NCBI GenBank assembly: GCA_963837485.1
Contig: CAWINP010000026.1
Coordinates: forward strand, 1 to 64,000
Source: Solirubrobacter sp963837485
Lineage (GTDB): Bacteria; Actinomycetota; Thermoleophilia; Solirubrobacterales; Solirubrobacteraceae
DNA: 64,000 bases
Reading direction: 5' to 3'
Part shown: positions 15,496-24,435 of the stretch, one piece after another
Layout: each line of letters begins with the position of its first letter
Position numbering within the stretch: position 1 is the first letter of the stretch
Position numbers and translations under genes: made by a program
Notes under the pieces: generated by a model
Databases searched by the model: none
Told to the model about the DNA's origin: nothing
Seen by the model: only the letters and a program-made list of their open reading frames with translations

Positions 15496-18265
15496 ATGGA
15501 TGCTCGGAGGGGTCTGGGCCGGATCATCGCGCTCGCCTGCGCGATCTTCGCCCTGCTCGCGCCCGCGGCGTTCGCCTATCCGCCGATCCTTCAATGGGGC
15601 GACCAGGCGCCGATCGACACGATCCGCCCGCCGTGGGTCACCTACCAGATCTCCGCCGGAGCGTGCCCCTCGCCACAGCTGTGCGTCGTCGCCGACGCGC
15701 AAGGGAACGTCTACGTGTCCGAGGACCCAGCAGGCGGCCGCGACACGTGGCGGATCGCCGAGGCCGACTGGCGCCACCTCATCTGGGACATGGCGTGCCC
15801 GAGCACGACACTGTGCGTGGGCGTCGACGACGCCGGAAACGTGGTGACCTCGCACGACCCGAAGGGCGGCACGTGGAGCGTCAAGCACGTGTCCGAGCGA
15901 CCCCTGCGTCAGGTCGAGTGCCCCACGACGTCTTTCTGCATCGCGATGGACGACCAGACCGGGAGCGTCTTCACGAGCAGCGACGCGACGGCGTGGACCA
16001 AGACGCCGACCGGGTACCTGCTCGACTCGCTCGCGTGCCCAACCGCAAGCCTGTGCGTCGCCGGCGCGTTCGCGTCCGGCATCGTCGTCTCGACCGATCC
16101 CGCCGGCGGCGCCGCCACCTGGCACGGCACCGCCTACCTGGCGGATTTTCAACCCTCAGGGGTCGGCGTCTCGTGCGCGTCCGCCGCCCTGTGCGTCGCC
16201 AGCGATGGCAGCGGGCGCTACGCGGTCTCCACCGACCCGGCGGGCGGGCAGGACGCATGGTCGACGCACATCTTCGCGCGCAACGCCAGCGTGCTCTGCC
16301 CCGCGAGCTCATTGTGCTACGCCCGCGAGTACGAAGGCAACCTGCTGACGAGCACCGATCCCGGCGCGGACGACGTGGACGCCGACGGCGGTCGCCGCCG
16401 ATTTCGGGAGCCCGCTCGCCTGCGCCGGCACGCAGCTCTGCATCGCGAGCGCCGCCGACTGGCACGGTGGGATCTTCGTCTCGGAGAGCCCGGCCTCAGG
16501 GCCGTGGGGGCCGGCCGTGAGCTTCGCGGGCATGGGGACGAACGGGCTGCTGGCGGCCGACTGCCCGTCGGCCACGCGCTGCTTCGCGACCGACGACGCA
16601 GGCCGCGTCCTCGAATCGAGCGACCCCACCGGCGACCGCCACGCTTGGACGCCGCTGGACATCGGCGCGGGCGCGCTCGGCGCGATCTCGTGCCCGACGG
16701 ACGAAGCTGTGCGTCGCCGGTGACGAGGACGGCAACGTCTACCGCTCCGGCGACGGCTGGCGCGGCGCTCAGATCGCCGGCGGCGCCGCGATCACCGGCA
16801 TCGACTGCCCGACCGCGTCCTACTGCGTCGCCGTCGACGACGCCGGCGCCGTGCACACGTCCGGCCGGAGGCGCGTGGACGTCGGTGGCGATCGACCCCG
16901 GGCATGCGCTCAACGCCGTCTCGTGCGCGTCCGAGACGCTGTGCGTGGCGGTCGACGACGCGGGCGGCACGTTCACGACTAGGGAGCCGGCGGGCGCCTG
17001 GCGCAAGGGCACGACCTACCTGCCCAGCTCGCTCGCCGACGTCTCATGCCCGTCCGATGCATTGTGCGCCGCGGTCGACGACGAGAACCACGTCGCTGTT
17101 CAACACCGATCCCGCGAACGCCGATTCGCACTGGCTCTCGGAGGAACCCGGCGTGAACAGGTTCACGTCGGTCGACTGCCCGTCGGATTCGCTGTGCCTG
17201 GCGACCACCGCGGAGGGCCTGCTGTACTCCTCGACCGACCCTGCCAACCGCCATACGACGTGGGATCGTGAGAAGGACTACGCCACGCCGCTGACCGCCG
17301 TCGCCTGCGCGGGCGGGGATCTGTGCGTGGTCCTCGACTCGCTCGGCGAGCTGGGCGCAGGCGTGAGCCTCGGGTACCCGTACAACACCGCACGGCCTCA
17401 GGTGACGGGGACCGCGCTGCCCGGCCAGGTGCTCACGTGCTCGCCCGGGACCTGGACCGGCTCGCCGTCGTTCACCTACCGGTGGCGGCGCGCCGACAAC
17501 GACATCGCGGGCGCGACCGGATCGCAGTACACGGTCGGCGCCTCCGACTTCGGATGGCCGCTGAGCTGCAGCGTGACCGCGAGCAACGGCGCCGGCGACG
17601 CGGTCGCGAGCAGCTCGCCGCGGGCGCCGCTCGTCCCGGCCCTGATCGTCACCCGCGCGCCGCAGATCGCCGGCACCGCGGTCGTCGGCTACGCCGTGCG
17701 CTGCGACGGCGCGACGTTCCAGGGCGCGGGGGCGGTCAACATCACGGCCTACGCCTGGTTCCGCGACGACGTCCGGATCGACTGGCCTGCCCAGTACAGC
17801 CACTACATCCTCACCAGCGCCGACTCCGGGCACGAGCTGACCTGCAGCGCGACCGCGACCAACGGCACGACGTCGCTGACCGCGACGAGCGCGCCGGTCC
17901 GGGTCGACGGCCGCGTCGCGATCGCCGGCCCGCCGCCGCTCCACGCGAAGATCAAGGCCACGGCGGTCCACCGCGCCGAGCTGCTGCGCCGCGGGCTCCC
18001 GGTCGCGGTGACCTGCTCGGAGCGCTGCGTGGTGACGCTGCAGGTGCGGCTCGACGCGAGGACCGCGAAGGCGCTTCACGCGCCGCGCACGGCCGGGCGG
18101 GCCACGACGACGATCGCCGCCGCCGGCGTGAAGACCGTGCGCGTGCGCCTGCCCGGCGCGGTCAGGCGCCGGCTCGCGAAGGCGCGCAGGATCGGGCTCG
18201 AGGTCGGCGCGAGCGAGCGCACCGCCGGGCGCCTGCTCGGCGCCACCGTCACCGTTCGCCGCTGA
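15496..18265 (+). pseudogene. Secreted Cys-pair beta-propeller / Ig-like protein, frameshifted
   Basis: The signal peptide (MDARRGLGRIIALACAIFALL.., cleavage after AFA) is followed by 14 repeats of about 40 residues built on CPSxxLCVAxDDxGxVxxStDPaGG..W. The two cysteines are six residues apart in each repeat and probably form a disulfide. Two Ig-like domains (PQVTGTALPGQVLTCSPG, APQIAGTAVVGYAVRCDG) and a basic C-terminal beta domain follow, about 920 residues in all. Four extra single bases near 16365, 16705, 16870 and 17095 break the frame, and the protein reads on correctly after each. The repeats look like a large extracellular propeller, perhaps adhesive or ligand-binding; function unknown. 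All lesions being +1 leaves open sequencing error. Confidence 0.75.
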
Positions 18266-18653
18266 GCGCCGCCCGGAGCCAGTCCGGCAGCTCGGCCGCG
18301 GCGCCGTCCTGGACCCAGACGTGGCGCGTCCCCGTGAGCACCGCGATCTCGCCGGAGGCCTCGGCGTAGCCGCGCATGGCGATCTCGAACGAGGACGTGC
18401 CGATCTGCTCGCACGCGAGCTCGCAGCGCACGAAGTCGTCGAGCCGCAGCGGCCGCAGGTAGCTGCACGACGACCGGACCGCGGGGCACCCGTACCCGCC
18501 GGCGAGCAGACCGCTCACCGGGTGCCCGATCGCGTGCATCCAGCCCGTGAAGAGCAGCTCCTGCCAGCGGTAGGGCGTCGCGAAGTAGAGGATCGAGGCC
18601 GCGTCGACGTCCGCCATCGCCACCCGCAGCCGCACCTCGTGCAGCGGCGTCAT
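18249..18653 (-). CDS. Hot-dog fold acyl-CoA thioesterase (4HBT family)
   Basis: A 134-residue single hot-dog domain. The signature VAMADVDAASILYFATPYRWQE matches the 4-hydroxybenzoyl-CoA-thioesterase family, with the Asp of DVDAA at the catalytic place, followed by the strands SSCSYLRPLRLDDFVRCEL and VLTGTRHVWVQ. It hydrolyses an acyl-CoA to the free acid and CoA. Its ATG overlaps the upstream SDR stop as ATGA (18650-18653), so it is the last gene of the thiolase operon and could release a blocked or end-product acyl-CoA. The 3' end overlaps the convergent repeat gene by 17 bp. Confidence 0.85.
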   Translation of the reverse strand: MTPLHEVRLRVAMADVDAASILYFATPYRWQELLFTGWMHAIGHPVSGLLAGGYGCPAVRSSCSYLRPLRLDDFVRCELACEQIGTSSFEIAMRGYAEASGEIAVLTGTRHVWVQDGAAAELPDWLRAALSGER

Positions 18654-19300
18654 GCGAGCACCAGCCGGTCGACGACACACTGCGGCGAGAGCCGCAGCAG
18701 GAAGGCGAGCGCCTCCGCGACGTCGGAGGCCGGGATGAGCCGCTCCCGCGGCGCCCCCTCATAGGCGGTCAGGTCGGTGTCGACGGTCCCGGGACAGAGC
18801 GCGCAGGAGCGGATGCCGCGCGTGACCAGCTCCTTGTTCATGGCCTCGGTATACGCGATCAGCCCGGCCTTCGCAGCCGAGTAGACCGACAGCCACGGCT
18901 GCCCGTCCACGCCCGCGACCGACGCGACGTTCACGACCCACGCGCCGGGACGCAGGTGCGGCAGCGCCTCGCGGTAGAAGAGGATCGGCGTGCGCAGGTC
19001 GAGCGCGAGCTGGACGTCGAGGCGGCTCGTCTTGAGCCCACCCACCTCCTGCCCCATCCCGACGCCCGCGTTGTTGACGAGCACGTCGAGGCGCCCGTGC
19101 ACGTCGGCGTGGTGGGCGACCGCCGCGCGCACGGCGTCCTCCTCGAGCAGGTTGGCGGCAAACCAGGCGCAGCCGAGCTCGCGCGCCGCCGCCTCAGGCG
19201 CGCGGGAGACGATCGTGACGCCGTAGCCCTCGTCGAGCAGCCGGCGGGCGAGCGCGCGGCCGATGCCGCGCGAGCCGCCGGTGACGAGCGCCGCTTTCAC
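18650..19300 (-). CDS. Short-chain dehydrogenase/reductase
   Basis: A 216-residue classical SDR, slightly short. Seen are the NAD(P) motif TGGSRGIG (residues 8-15), NNAG, the catalytic Ser in VNVASVAG, YxxxK as YSAAK, and PGTVDTDL. The start is a GTG overlapping the previous stop as GTGA (19297-19300). In this operon it is most likely a 3-hydroxyacyl-CoA or other alcohol dehydrogenase acting with the thiolase and dehydrogenase, possibly on a cyclic intermediate. Cofactor preference cannot be decided with confidence. Confidence 0.88.
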   Translation of the reverse strand: MKAALVTGGSRGIGRALARRLLDEGYGVTIVSRAPEAAARELGCAWFAANLLEEDAVRAAVAHHADVHGRLDVLVNNAGVGMGQEVGGLKTSRLDVQLALDLRTPILFYREALPHLRPGAWVVNVASVAGVDGQPWLSVYSAAKAGLIAYTEAMNKELVTRGIRSCALCPGTVDTDLTAYEGAPRERLIPASDVAEALAFLLRLSPQCVVDRLVLA

Positions 19301-20592
19301 AGATCGACGGCGTCCAGCAGCGCGGCGAACCGCTCCTGCGCGGCCCGCCGGCGGCCCGGCACGTGCTCGGTCGGGACCTCGACCGGCGAGTACGCCGCCA
19401 GGATCCGCCGCGCCGCCGACTGGCGGTGGACCTCGTCGGCGCCGTCGTAGATGCGCGCGGCGCGCGCGTTGCGGTACATCGACTCCAGCGGCAGGTCGGT
19501 CGAGAACCCGAGCGCGCCGTGCACCTGCAGCGCGCGGTCGATCACGTCATAGAGCACCTGAGCGCCGTAGAACTTGATCAGCGAGATCTCCAGCCGCGCG
19601 TTGCGCGCGCCCTCGCGATCGATCTTCCACGCCGCGTACAGCGTCATCAGGCGCGCGGCGAGGATCTGCGCGGCGGAGTCCGCGACCCAGTTCTGGACCG
19701 ACTGCTTCTCGGCCAGCGCAGAGCCGAACGACTCGCGCGAGACGGCGCGCTCGCACAGCATCTCGTACGCCCGCTGCGACTGCCCCAGCCAGCGCATGCA
19801 GTGCTGGATGCGACCGGGGCCGAGCCGCAGCTGCGCCAGCCAGAACCCCTGGCCCGACTCCCCCAGCAGCGCGTCGGGCCCCAGGCGGACGTCGCGGTAG
19901 ACGATCTCCGCGTGCCCGTAGCCGCCCGCGCGGAAGCGCCCCGCCCCGCCGCCGGGATCCTCCATCGTCGGCACGTCGCGGACGATCTCTACGCCCGCGG
20001 CATCCGCGGGCACGAGGAACATCGAGGCGCGCTTGTGCGGCGCCGCGTCCGGCTCGCTGACCGCCATCACGACCAGCAGGTCGGCGACCGAGCCGTTGGA
20101 GGTGAACCACTTGCGCCCGTTGAGCACCCAGCCGTCGCCCTCGCGTTCCGCGCGGGTCTCGAGCAGCGTCGGATCCGACCCCGCGGTACCCGGCTCGGTC
20201 ATCGAGAACGCGCTGCGGATCTCGCCCGCGAGCAGCGGCTCCAGCCAGCGTTCCTTCTGCCCGGGCGTGCCCGCGCTGGCGATCAGCTCGGCGTTGCCGG
20301 CATCCGGCGCCTGGCTGCCGAACACCGTCGGCCCGAACGCGCTGCGCCCGATCACCTCGTTGAGCAGTCCCAGCTGCAGCGCCCCGAAGCCCTGGCCGCC
20401 CAGCTCCGGCGCCAGGTGCGCGGCCCACAGCCCCGCGTCCTTGACCTGCTCGCGCAGCGGCTCGAGCACGCGCGCGAACGCCGCCTCATCGATGCCCTCG
20501 AGCACCTCGAGCGCGTACACCTCGCGCTCCATGAACGCGCGCGCCCAGTCCAGCTTGGCCTGGAAGGCCGGCTCGGTCGAGAAGTCCCACAT
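19297..20592 (-). CDS. ACAD10/11-like acyl-CoA dehydrogenase (Asp-type)
   Basis: A 431-residue acyl-CoA dehydrogenase. Signatures include FSMTEPGTAGSDPTLLETRA, NGRKWFTSNG and ALQVHGALGFSTDLPLESMYRNARAAR. Where most family members have a catalytic Glu (..GT.EI.), it has RIYDGADEVHRQ, the Asp-containing pattern of ACAD10/ACAD11 and LvaC-type enzymes. Those act with an APH-like kinase on 4-hydroxyacyl-CoA, removing phosphate by a dehydrogenase-like mechanism. A matching kinase lies at 25242-26204 in the same putative regulon. The ATG shares one base with the thiolase stop (TGATG). Confidence 0.9.
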   Translation of the reverse strand: MWDFSTEPAFQAKLDWARAFMEREVYALEVLEGIDEAAFARVLEPLREQVKDAGLWAAHLAPELGGQGFGALQLGLLNEVIGRSAFGPTVFGSQAPDAGNAELIASAGTPGQKERWLEPLLAGEIRSAFSMTEPGTAGSDPTLLETRAEREGDGWVLNGRKWFTSNGSVADLLVVMAVSEPDAAPHKRASMFLVPADAAGVEIVRDVPTMEDPGGGAGRFRAGGYGHAEIVYRDVRLGPDALLGESGQGFWLAQLRLGPGRIQHCMRWLGQSQRAYEMLCERAVSRESFGSALAEKQSVQNWVADSAAQILAARLMTLYAAWKIDREGARNARLEISLIKFYGAQVLYDVIDRALQVHGALGFSTDLPLESMYRNARAARIYDGADEVHRQSAARRILAAYSPVEVPTEHVPGRRRAAQERFAALLDAVDL

Positions 20593-21752
20593 CAGCTCAC
20601 ACGCTCCACGATCATGGCGACGCCCTGGCCGCCGCCGACGCACATGGTCTCCAACCCGATCGTGCCGTCGAGCGTGCGCAGGTCGTTGATCAGCGCGGTC
20701 ATGATGCGGGCGCCGGTCATCCCGAACGGGTGCCCGAGCGCGATCGCCCCGCCGTGCGGGTTCAGCTGCGCGTCGATGTCGATGTCGAGCGCGTCGCAGA
20801 CCGGCAGGACCTGCGCGGCGAACGCCTCGTTGAGCTCGACGACGTCGACGTCGCGGATCGTCATGCCGGCGGCCCGCAGGGCGCGGGTCGACGCGTCGAT
20901 CGGGCCGACTCCCATGATCTCCGGCTCCACGCCGCTGACCGCCGAGGCGAGGATCCGCACCAGCGGCGCCGCGCCGAGCTGCGCGGCCTTGGCCGCGGAC
21001 ATGACGAGCACCGCCGCCGCGCCGTCGCTGAGCGGGCACGAGTTCCCGGCGGTCACGCTGCCGCCCTCGCGGAACGCTGGCTCCAGCTCGGCCAGGCGCT
21101 CGAGCGACGTGTCGGCCCGCGGGCCGTCGTCGTCGGCGACGACCGTGCCGTCCGCCAGCGTCACCGGCGCGATCTCGCGCGCGAGCACGCCCGTCTCGCG
21201 CGCCGCCACCGCACGGCGGTGGGAGCGCAGCGCGAGCGCATCCATGCGCTCGCGCGAGACCCCCCAGTCCTCGGCGACGTTCTCCGCCGTCTGCCCCATC
21301 GGGATGTAGAGGTCGTGCACGTAGTCGGCCCGCGCAGGATCCACGAAGCGCGGATGACGGTCGTCTTCGCGCCATCCGCGCCCCGCGGTTCGGCTCACGC
21401 TCTCCACGCCGGCAGCGACGTAGACGTCGCCCTCTCCCGCGGCGATCGCGTGGTGGGCCATGCGGATGGCCTGCAGCGACGAGGCGCAGAAGCGGTTGAC
21501 GGTCATGCCGGGCACGGTCGGCGGCAATCCCGCCAGCTGACCGGCGACGCGGCCGAGGTTCATTCCCTGCTCGCCGGCGCCGGAGGCGGCGCCGCAGATC
21601 ACGTCGTCGACCTCCGCGGGATCGAGCGCGGGGACCTGCGCGAGCAGGACGCGCACCGCGTGCGCGGCGAGGTCGTCCGGACGCACGCTGGCCAGGGAGC
21701 CCTTGAACGCCCTGCCGATCGGCGTCCGCGTGGCGGCCACGATCACGGACAC
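20592..21752 (-). CDS. Acetyl-CoA C-acyltransferase (thiolase)
   Basis: A 386-residue thiolase that cleaves 3-ketoacyl-CoA with CoA to give acetyl- or propionyl-CoA. The nucleophilic Cys is in VNRFCASSLQA (about residue 88); the His is in NPHGGAIALGHPFGMTGAR and the second Cys in ETMCVGGGQG. The length is normal. It is the first gene of a minus-strand operon (thiolase, dehydrogenase, SDR, thioesterase). The GTG at 21752 is used; its centre-to-start distance to the palindrome at 21784-21817 equals that of the divergent IclR gene, which supports both starts. Confidence 0.93.
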   Translation of the reverse strand: MSVIVAATRTPIGRAFKGSLASVRPDDLAAHAVRVLLAQVPALDPAEVDDVICGAASGAGEQGMNLGRVAGQLAGLPPTVPGMTVNRFCASSLQAIRMAHHAIAAGEGDVYVAAGVESVSRTAGRGWREDDRHPRFVDPARADYVHDLYIPMGQTAENVAEDWGVSRERMDALALRSHRRAVAARETGVLAREIAPVTLADGTVVADDDGPRADTSLERLAELEPAFREGGSVTAGNSCPLSDGAAAVLVMSAAKAAQLGAAPLVRILASAVSGVEPEIMGVGPIDASTRALRAAGMTIRDVDVVELNEAFAAQVLPVCDALDIDIDAQLNPHGGAIALGHPFGMTGARIMTALINDLRTLDGTIGLETMCVGGGQGVAMIVERVS

Positions 21753-21783
21753 TCATGAAGCTTTCCGCTGCGGCGAGCAGGCG

Positions 21784-21817
21784 CGCAAACCGCTTCTCTG
21801 AGTAGAAACGGGTTGCG
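21784..21817. promoter_or_regulatory. Putative IclR operator (site A)
   Basis: A 34-bp imperfect palindrome with half-sites CGCAAACCGCTTC and GAAACGGGTTGCG. Its centre is about 48 bases from both the thiolase start (21752) and the IclR start (21849). An almost identical site occurs at 30650-30684 in the other divergent promoter region of the cluster. The adjacent IclR-family gene is the natural candidate to bind it. Confidence 0.75.
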
Positions 21818-21848
21818 AGCGGCACCCGCCGTCGCGGAGGATGCCAAC

Positions 21849-22664
21849 GTGGTCAGTCGTGCCGAGACCCGCGCCCGCCCGCGCAAGGACGGCGTACCCG
21901 CCGTCCTCCACGCGGTGGCGATCCTGCGCTATCTGCAGGAGGTCGGCAACCGGCCGTCTCCGATGATGGAGATTGCCCGTGCGCTCGAGATCAACACGAG
22001 CACGTGCTTCAACATCCTGCGCACGCTCGCCGACCAGCGGATCCTCAACTACGACGAGGACACGCGCCGCTACTCGCTCGGGATGGCGCTGATCGAGTTC
22101 GCCTCGCTGGTCGACAACCACGGCCACGTGCTCAGCGCGGCGCAGGCGCACGCCGACCGCGTGGCGCGCGACGTCAATCAGGTGTGCCTGATCTTCCGCA
22201 AGACCGAGGACGACGCGTTCCTCGTGGTCGGCAAGGCCGAGGGCCGCCGGCCGCTGAAGGTCACGGCGACGCTCGGCGACCGGATCCCGCCCAACGGGGC
22301 GGTCGTCGCCAAGGCGTGGTACGCGTGGTGCAGCGACGAGGAGGTCGATCGCATGATCTCGCTGCACGGCCTGCCTGCGCGCGCGCCGCACTCGATCACC
22401 GGGATGCTCGACTTCAAGCGCGAGCTCGCGCGTACGCGCGCCCGCGGGTTCTCGATCAGCGTCGGCGAGTACTACGAGGAGCACAACGCGGTGGGCTGCG
22501 CCGTGCTCTCGCCCCAGAGCGAGCCGCTGCTGCTGCTCGTGATCACGGGCTTCGCCTCGCTGATCCCCGTGCAGACGATGGCCGCGCTCGGCCAGCGGCT
22601 GCGCGCCGCCGCCGACGCGGCCGCGGCGGACGTGTTCGGTACCCCGACGGAAGGGATTACGTGA
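21849..22664 (+). CDS. IclR-family transcriptional regulator
   Basis: A 271-residue regulator. The N-terminal winged HTH spans about residues 15-75 (VLHAVAILRYLQE, MMEIARALEINTSTCFNILRTL, YSLG). The C-terminal effector domain contains KAEGRRPLKVTATLG, GAVVAKAWYAW and ARTRARGFSISVGEY. The GTG at 21849 is chosen because GGAGG (21836-21840) lies eight bases upstream. IclR proteins typically bind palindromes in divergent promoters of catabolic genes and respond to an aromatic or acyl metabolite; here the palindromes at 21784 and 30650 are the likely targets. Its stop overlaps the next start as GTGA, so it is in the catabolic operon and autoregulated. Confidence 0.92.
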   Translation: MVSRAETRARPRKDGVPAVLHAVAILRYLQEVGNRPSPMMEIARALEINTSTCFNILRTLADQRILNYDEDTRRYSLGMALIEFASLVDNHGHVLSAAQAHADRVARDVNQVCLIFRKTEDDAFLVVGKAEGRRPLKVTATLGDRIPPNGAVVAKAWYAWCSDEEVDRMISLHGLPARAPHSITGMLDFKRELARTRARGFSISVGEYYEEHNAVGCAVLSPQSEPLLLLVITGFASLIPVQTMAALGQRLRAAADAAAADVFGTPTEGIT

Positions 22665-23470
22665 AGATCGAGCCCGCGAGCTATTCGTTCCTGACGGTCG
22701 AGGTGCGCGACCGGATCGCGTACATCGAGATGAACCGGCCGGAGCGGATGAACGCGTGCGACGCGCGCGAGCACGAGGAGTTCCCGCGCATCCTGCGCGA
22801 TCTCGCGGGCGACCCCGAGGTGCTCGTCGCGGTGCTGCACGGCGCGGGCCGCGCGTTCTCGGTCGGCGCGACGTATGAGTGGATGGAGGACCTCACGCGC
22901 GACCGGGAGCTGCTGCTCGAGCTGCAGGACCAGGTCCGCGAGCTGGTGCACGCGCACATCCACAACGACAAGCCGATCGTGGCGGCGGTCAACGGCTTCG
23001 CGACCGGCTCGGGGCTGATGTTCGCCCTGCTCTCGGACTACATCATCGTCGAGGAGCACGCGCGGATCGCCGACGGCCACATCCAGGCGGCGCTGGCGGC
23101 CGGCGACGGCGGGACGATGATCTGGCCGCTCACCGTCGGCATCACGCGCGCAAAGCGCTATCTGATGACCGGAGACTGGATCGACGCGATCGAGGCCGAG
23201 CGTATCGGCCTGGTCACCGAGATCGTCCCGACCGGCGAGTCGCTGGGGCGCGCGACGCAGGTGGCCGAGCGCTTCCGCGGCATGCCGCAGCTCGCCGTGC
23301 GCTCGACCAAGCGGTCGATCAACCAGTGGCTCGCGCTCGGCGCCAGCACGAGCTTCGAGCTGTCGGCGTCGCTGGAGATGCAGACGTTCGACACCGGCGG
23401 CGAGGAGGTGCGGGCGGCGGTCGCCGGCCTGCGCGCACAGGTCGCCGCCAAGAAGCAGAGCGCGAGCTGA
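22661..23470 (+). CDS. Enoyl-CoA hydratase/isomerase family protein
   Basis: A 269-residue crotonase-fold protein. Oxyanion-hole segments are GAGRAFSVGATYEW and AVNGFATGSGLMFALLSDYIIV. In the second catalytic region it has HIQAALAAGDGGTMIWPLTVG instead of the usual PExxlGl, so the classic second Glu is replaced. This is seen in several actinobacterial ring or branched-acid hydratases, and the exact reaction may be hydration, isomerisation or C-C hydrolysis. The GTG overlaps the IclR stop. Confidence 0.88.
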   Translation: MKIEPASYSFLTVEVRDRIAYIEMNRPERMNACDAREHEEFPRILRDLAGDPEVLVAVLHGAGRAFSVGATYEWMEDLTRDRELLLELQDQVRELVHAHIHNDKPIVAAVNGFATGSGLMFALLSDYIIVEEHARIADGHIQAALAAGDGGTMIWPLTVGITRAKRYLMTGDWIDAIEAERIGLVTEIVPTGESLGRATQVAERFRGMPQLAVRSTKRSINQWLALGASTSFELSASLEMQTFDTGGEEVRAAVAGLRAQVAAKKQSAS

Positions 23471-23471
23471 G

Positions 23472-24314
23472 ATGCGGTCGCCGCGCTTCACCGGCAAGGT
23501 CGCGCTGGTCACCGGCGCCGCGCGCGGCCAGGGGCGCTCGCACGCGGTGCGGCTGGCCGCCGAGGGCGCCGACCTCGTGCTGTGCGACCTGTGCGCGGAC
23601 ATCGGCACGGTGCCGTACGCGCTGGGCTCGCTCGCCGAGCTGGAGGAGACGGCCCGGCTCGTGGCCGCGCACGGCCGCCGCGCGGTCGTCTGCCAGGCCG
23701 ACGTGCGCTCGACGGCCGACCTCGAGGCGGCGGTGGAGCGCGGGCTCGAGGAACTGGGCCAGATCGACGTCCTGGTCGCCAACGCCGGGATCGCCGGCAT
23801 CGCCACGATCGCCGAGATGACCGACGACGCGTGGCAGAACATGATCGACGTCAACCTCACCGGCGTCTTCAAGACCATGCGCGCCGTCGTCGGCCACATG
23901 GTCTCGCGCGGCTACGGGCGGATCGTGGCGACGTCCTCGATCGTCGGGCGCCAGGGCTCGGCCAACATCGGCCACTACGTCGCCGCCAAATGGGGTGTGA
24001 TCGGGCTCGTCAAGTCGCTCGCCGTCGAAGTCGCGGCCGACGGCGTGACCGTCAACGCGGTGTGCCCGACGTCGGTCGACAGTCCGATGATCCAGAACGA
24101 GGCGTTCCACCGGCTGTTCCTGCCCGACGCGCAGGAGATCTCGCCCGCCGACGTCGAGGCCGCCTACACGGCGCTGAACCCGATCCCGGTTCCCTGGCTG
24201 GCGCCCGGCGACGTCTCGGACGCAGTGCTCTTCCTCGCCTCCGACGAGGCGCGGTTCATCACCGGCGACGCGCTGCCCGTGGCGCTCGGCTGGAACGCGC
24301 GGATGGCCGCATGA
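23472..24314 (+). CDS. Mycofactocin-coupled SDR family oxidoreductase (first copy)
   Basis: A 280-residue SDR with the features of the mycofactocin-dependent subfamily: VTGAARGQGRSHAVRLAAEGADLVLCDL, VPYALGSLAELEETARLV, ADVRSTADLEAAV, NAG, the Ser in ATSSIVG, and YVAAK. The C-terminal FLASDEARFITGDALPV is typical. In this subfamily NAD is held tightly and electrons are passed to mycofactocin rather than exchanged with free NAD. No mycofactocin biosynthesis genes lie in the window, so that dependence is inferred from family membership. It begins one base after the hydratase stop and probably oxidises a secondary alcohol intermediate. Confidence 0.88.
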   Translation: MRSPRFTGKVALVTGAARGQGRSHAVRLAAEGADLVLCDLCADIGTVPYALGSLAELEETARLVAAHGRRAVVCQADVRSTADLEAAVERGLEELGQIDVLVANAGIAGIATIAEMTDDAWQNMIDVNLTGVFKTMRAVVGHMVSRGYGRIVATSSIVGRQGSANIGHYVAAKWGVIGLVKSLAVEVAADGVTVNAVCPTSVDSPMIQNEAFHRLFLPDAQEISPADVEAAYTALNPIPVPWLAPGDVSDAVLFLASDEARFITGDALPVALGWNARMAA

Positions 24315-24435
24315 GGGCGACGATTCGCCCTGCGGGCTCACGTCGCTGGGAGCAATCGCCCGTGCCGACAGGGAATCCCTGGGAGCGCCGGAGGGCCCGG
24401 AGCCGGGGGCGATTCTCCCGGGGCGAGGATGGCCG
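24315..24435. other. Structured spacer between the two SDR genes
   Basis: The only real gap inside an otherwise overlapping operon. It contains a perfect GGGCGA-CGAT-TCGCCC hairpin (24315-24330) directly after the first SDR stop. A longer inverted pair, GGGAGCAATCGCCC (24349-24362) and GGGGGCGATTCTCCC (24406-24420), brackets a CAGGGAATCCCTG palindrome. No open frame of interest is present. It may be an attenuator or RNA-processing site that sets different levels of the two SDRs, or a small repeated palindromic insertion. Confidence 0.5.
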
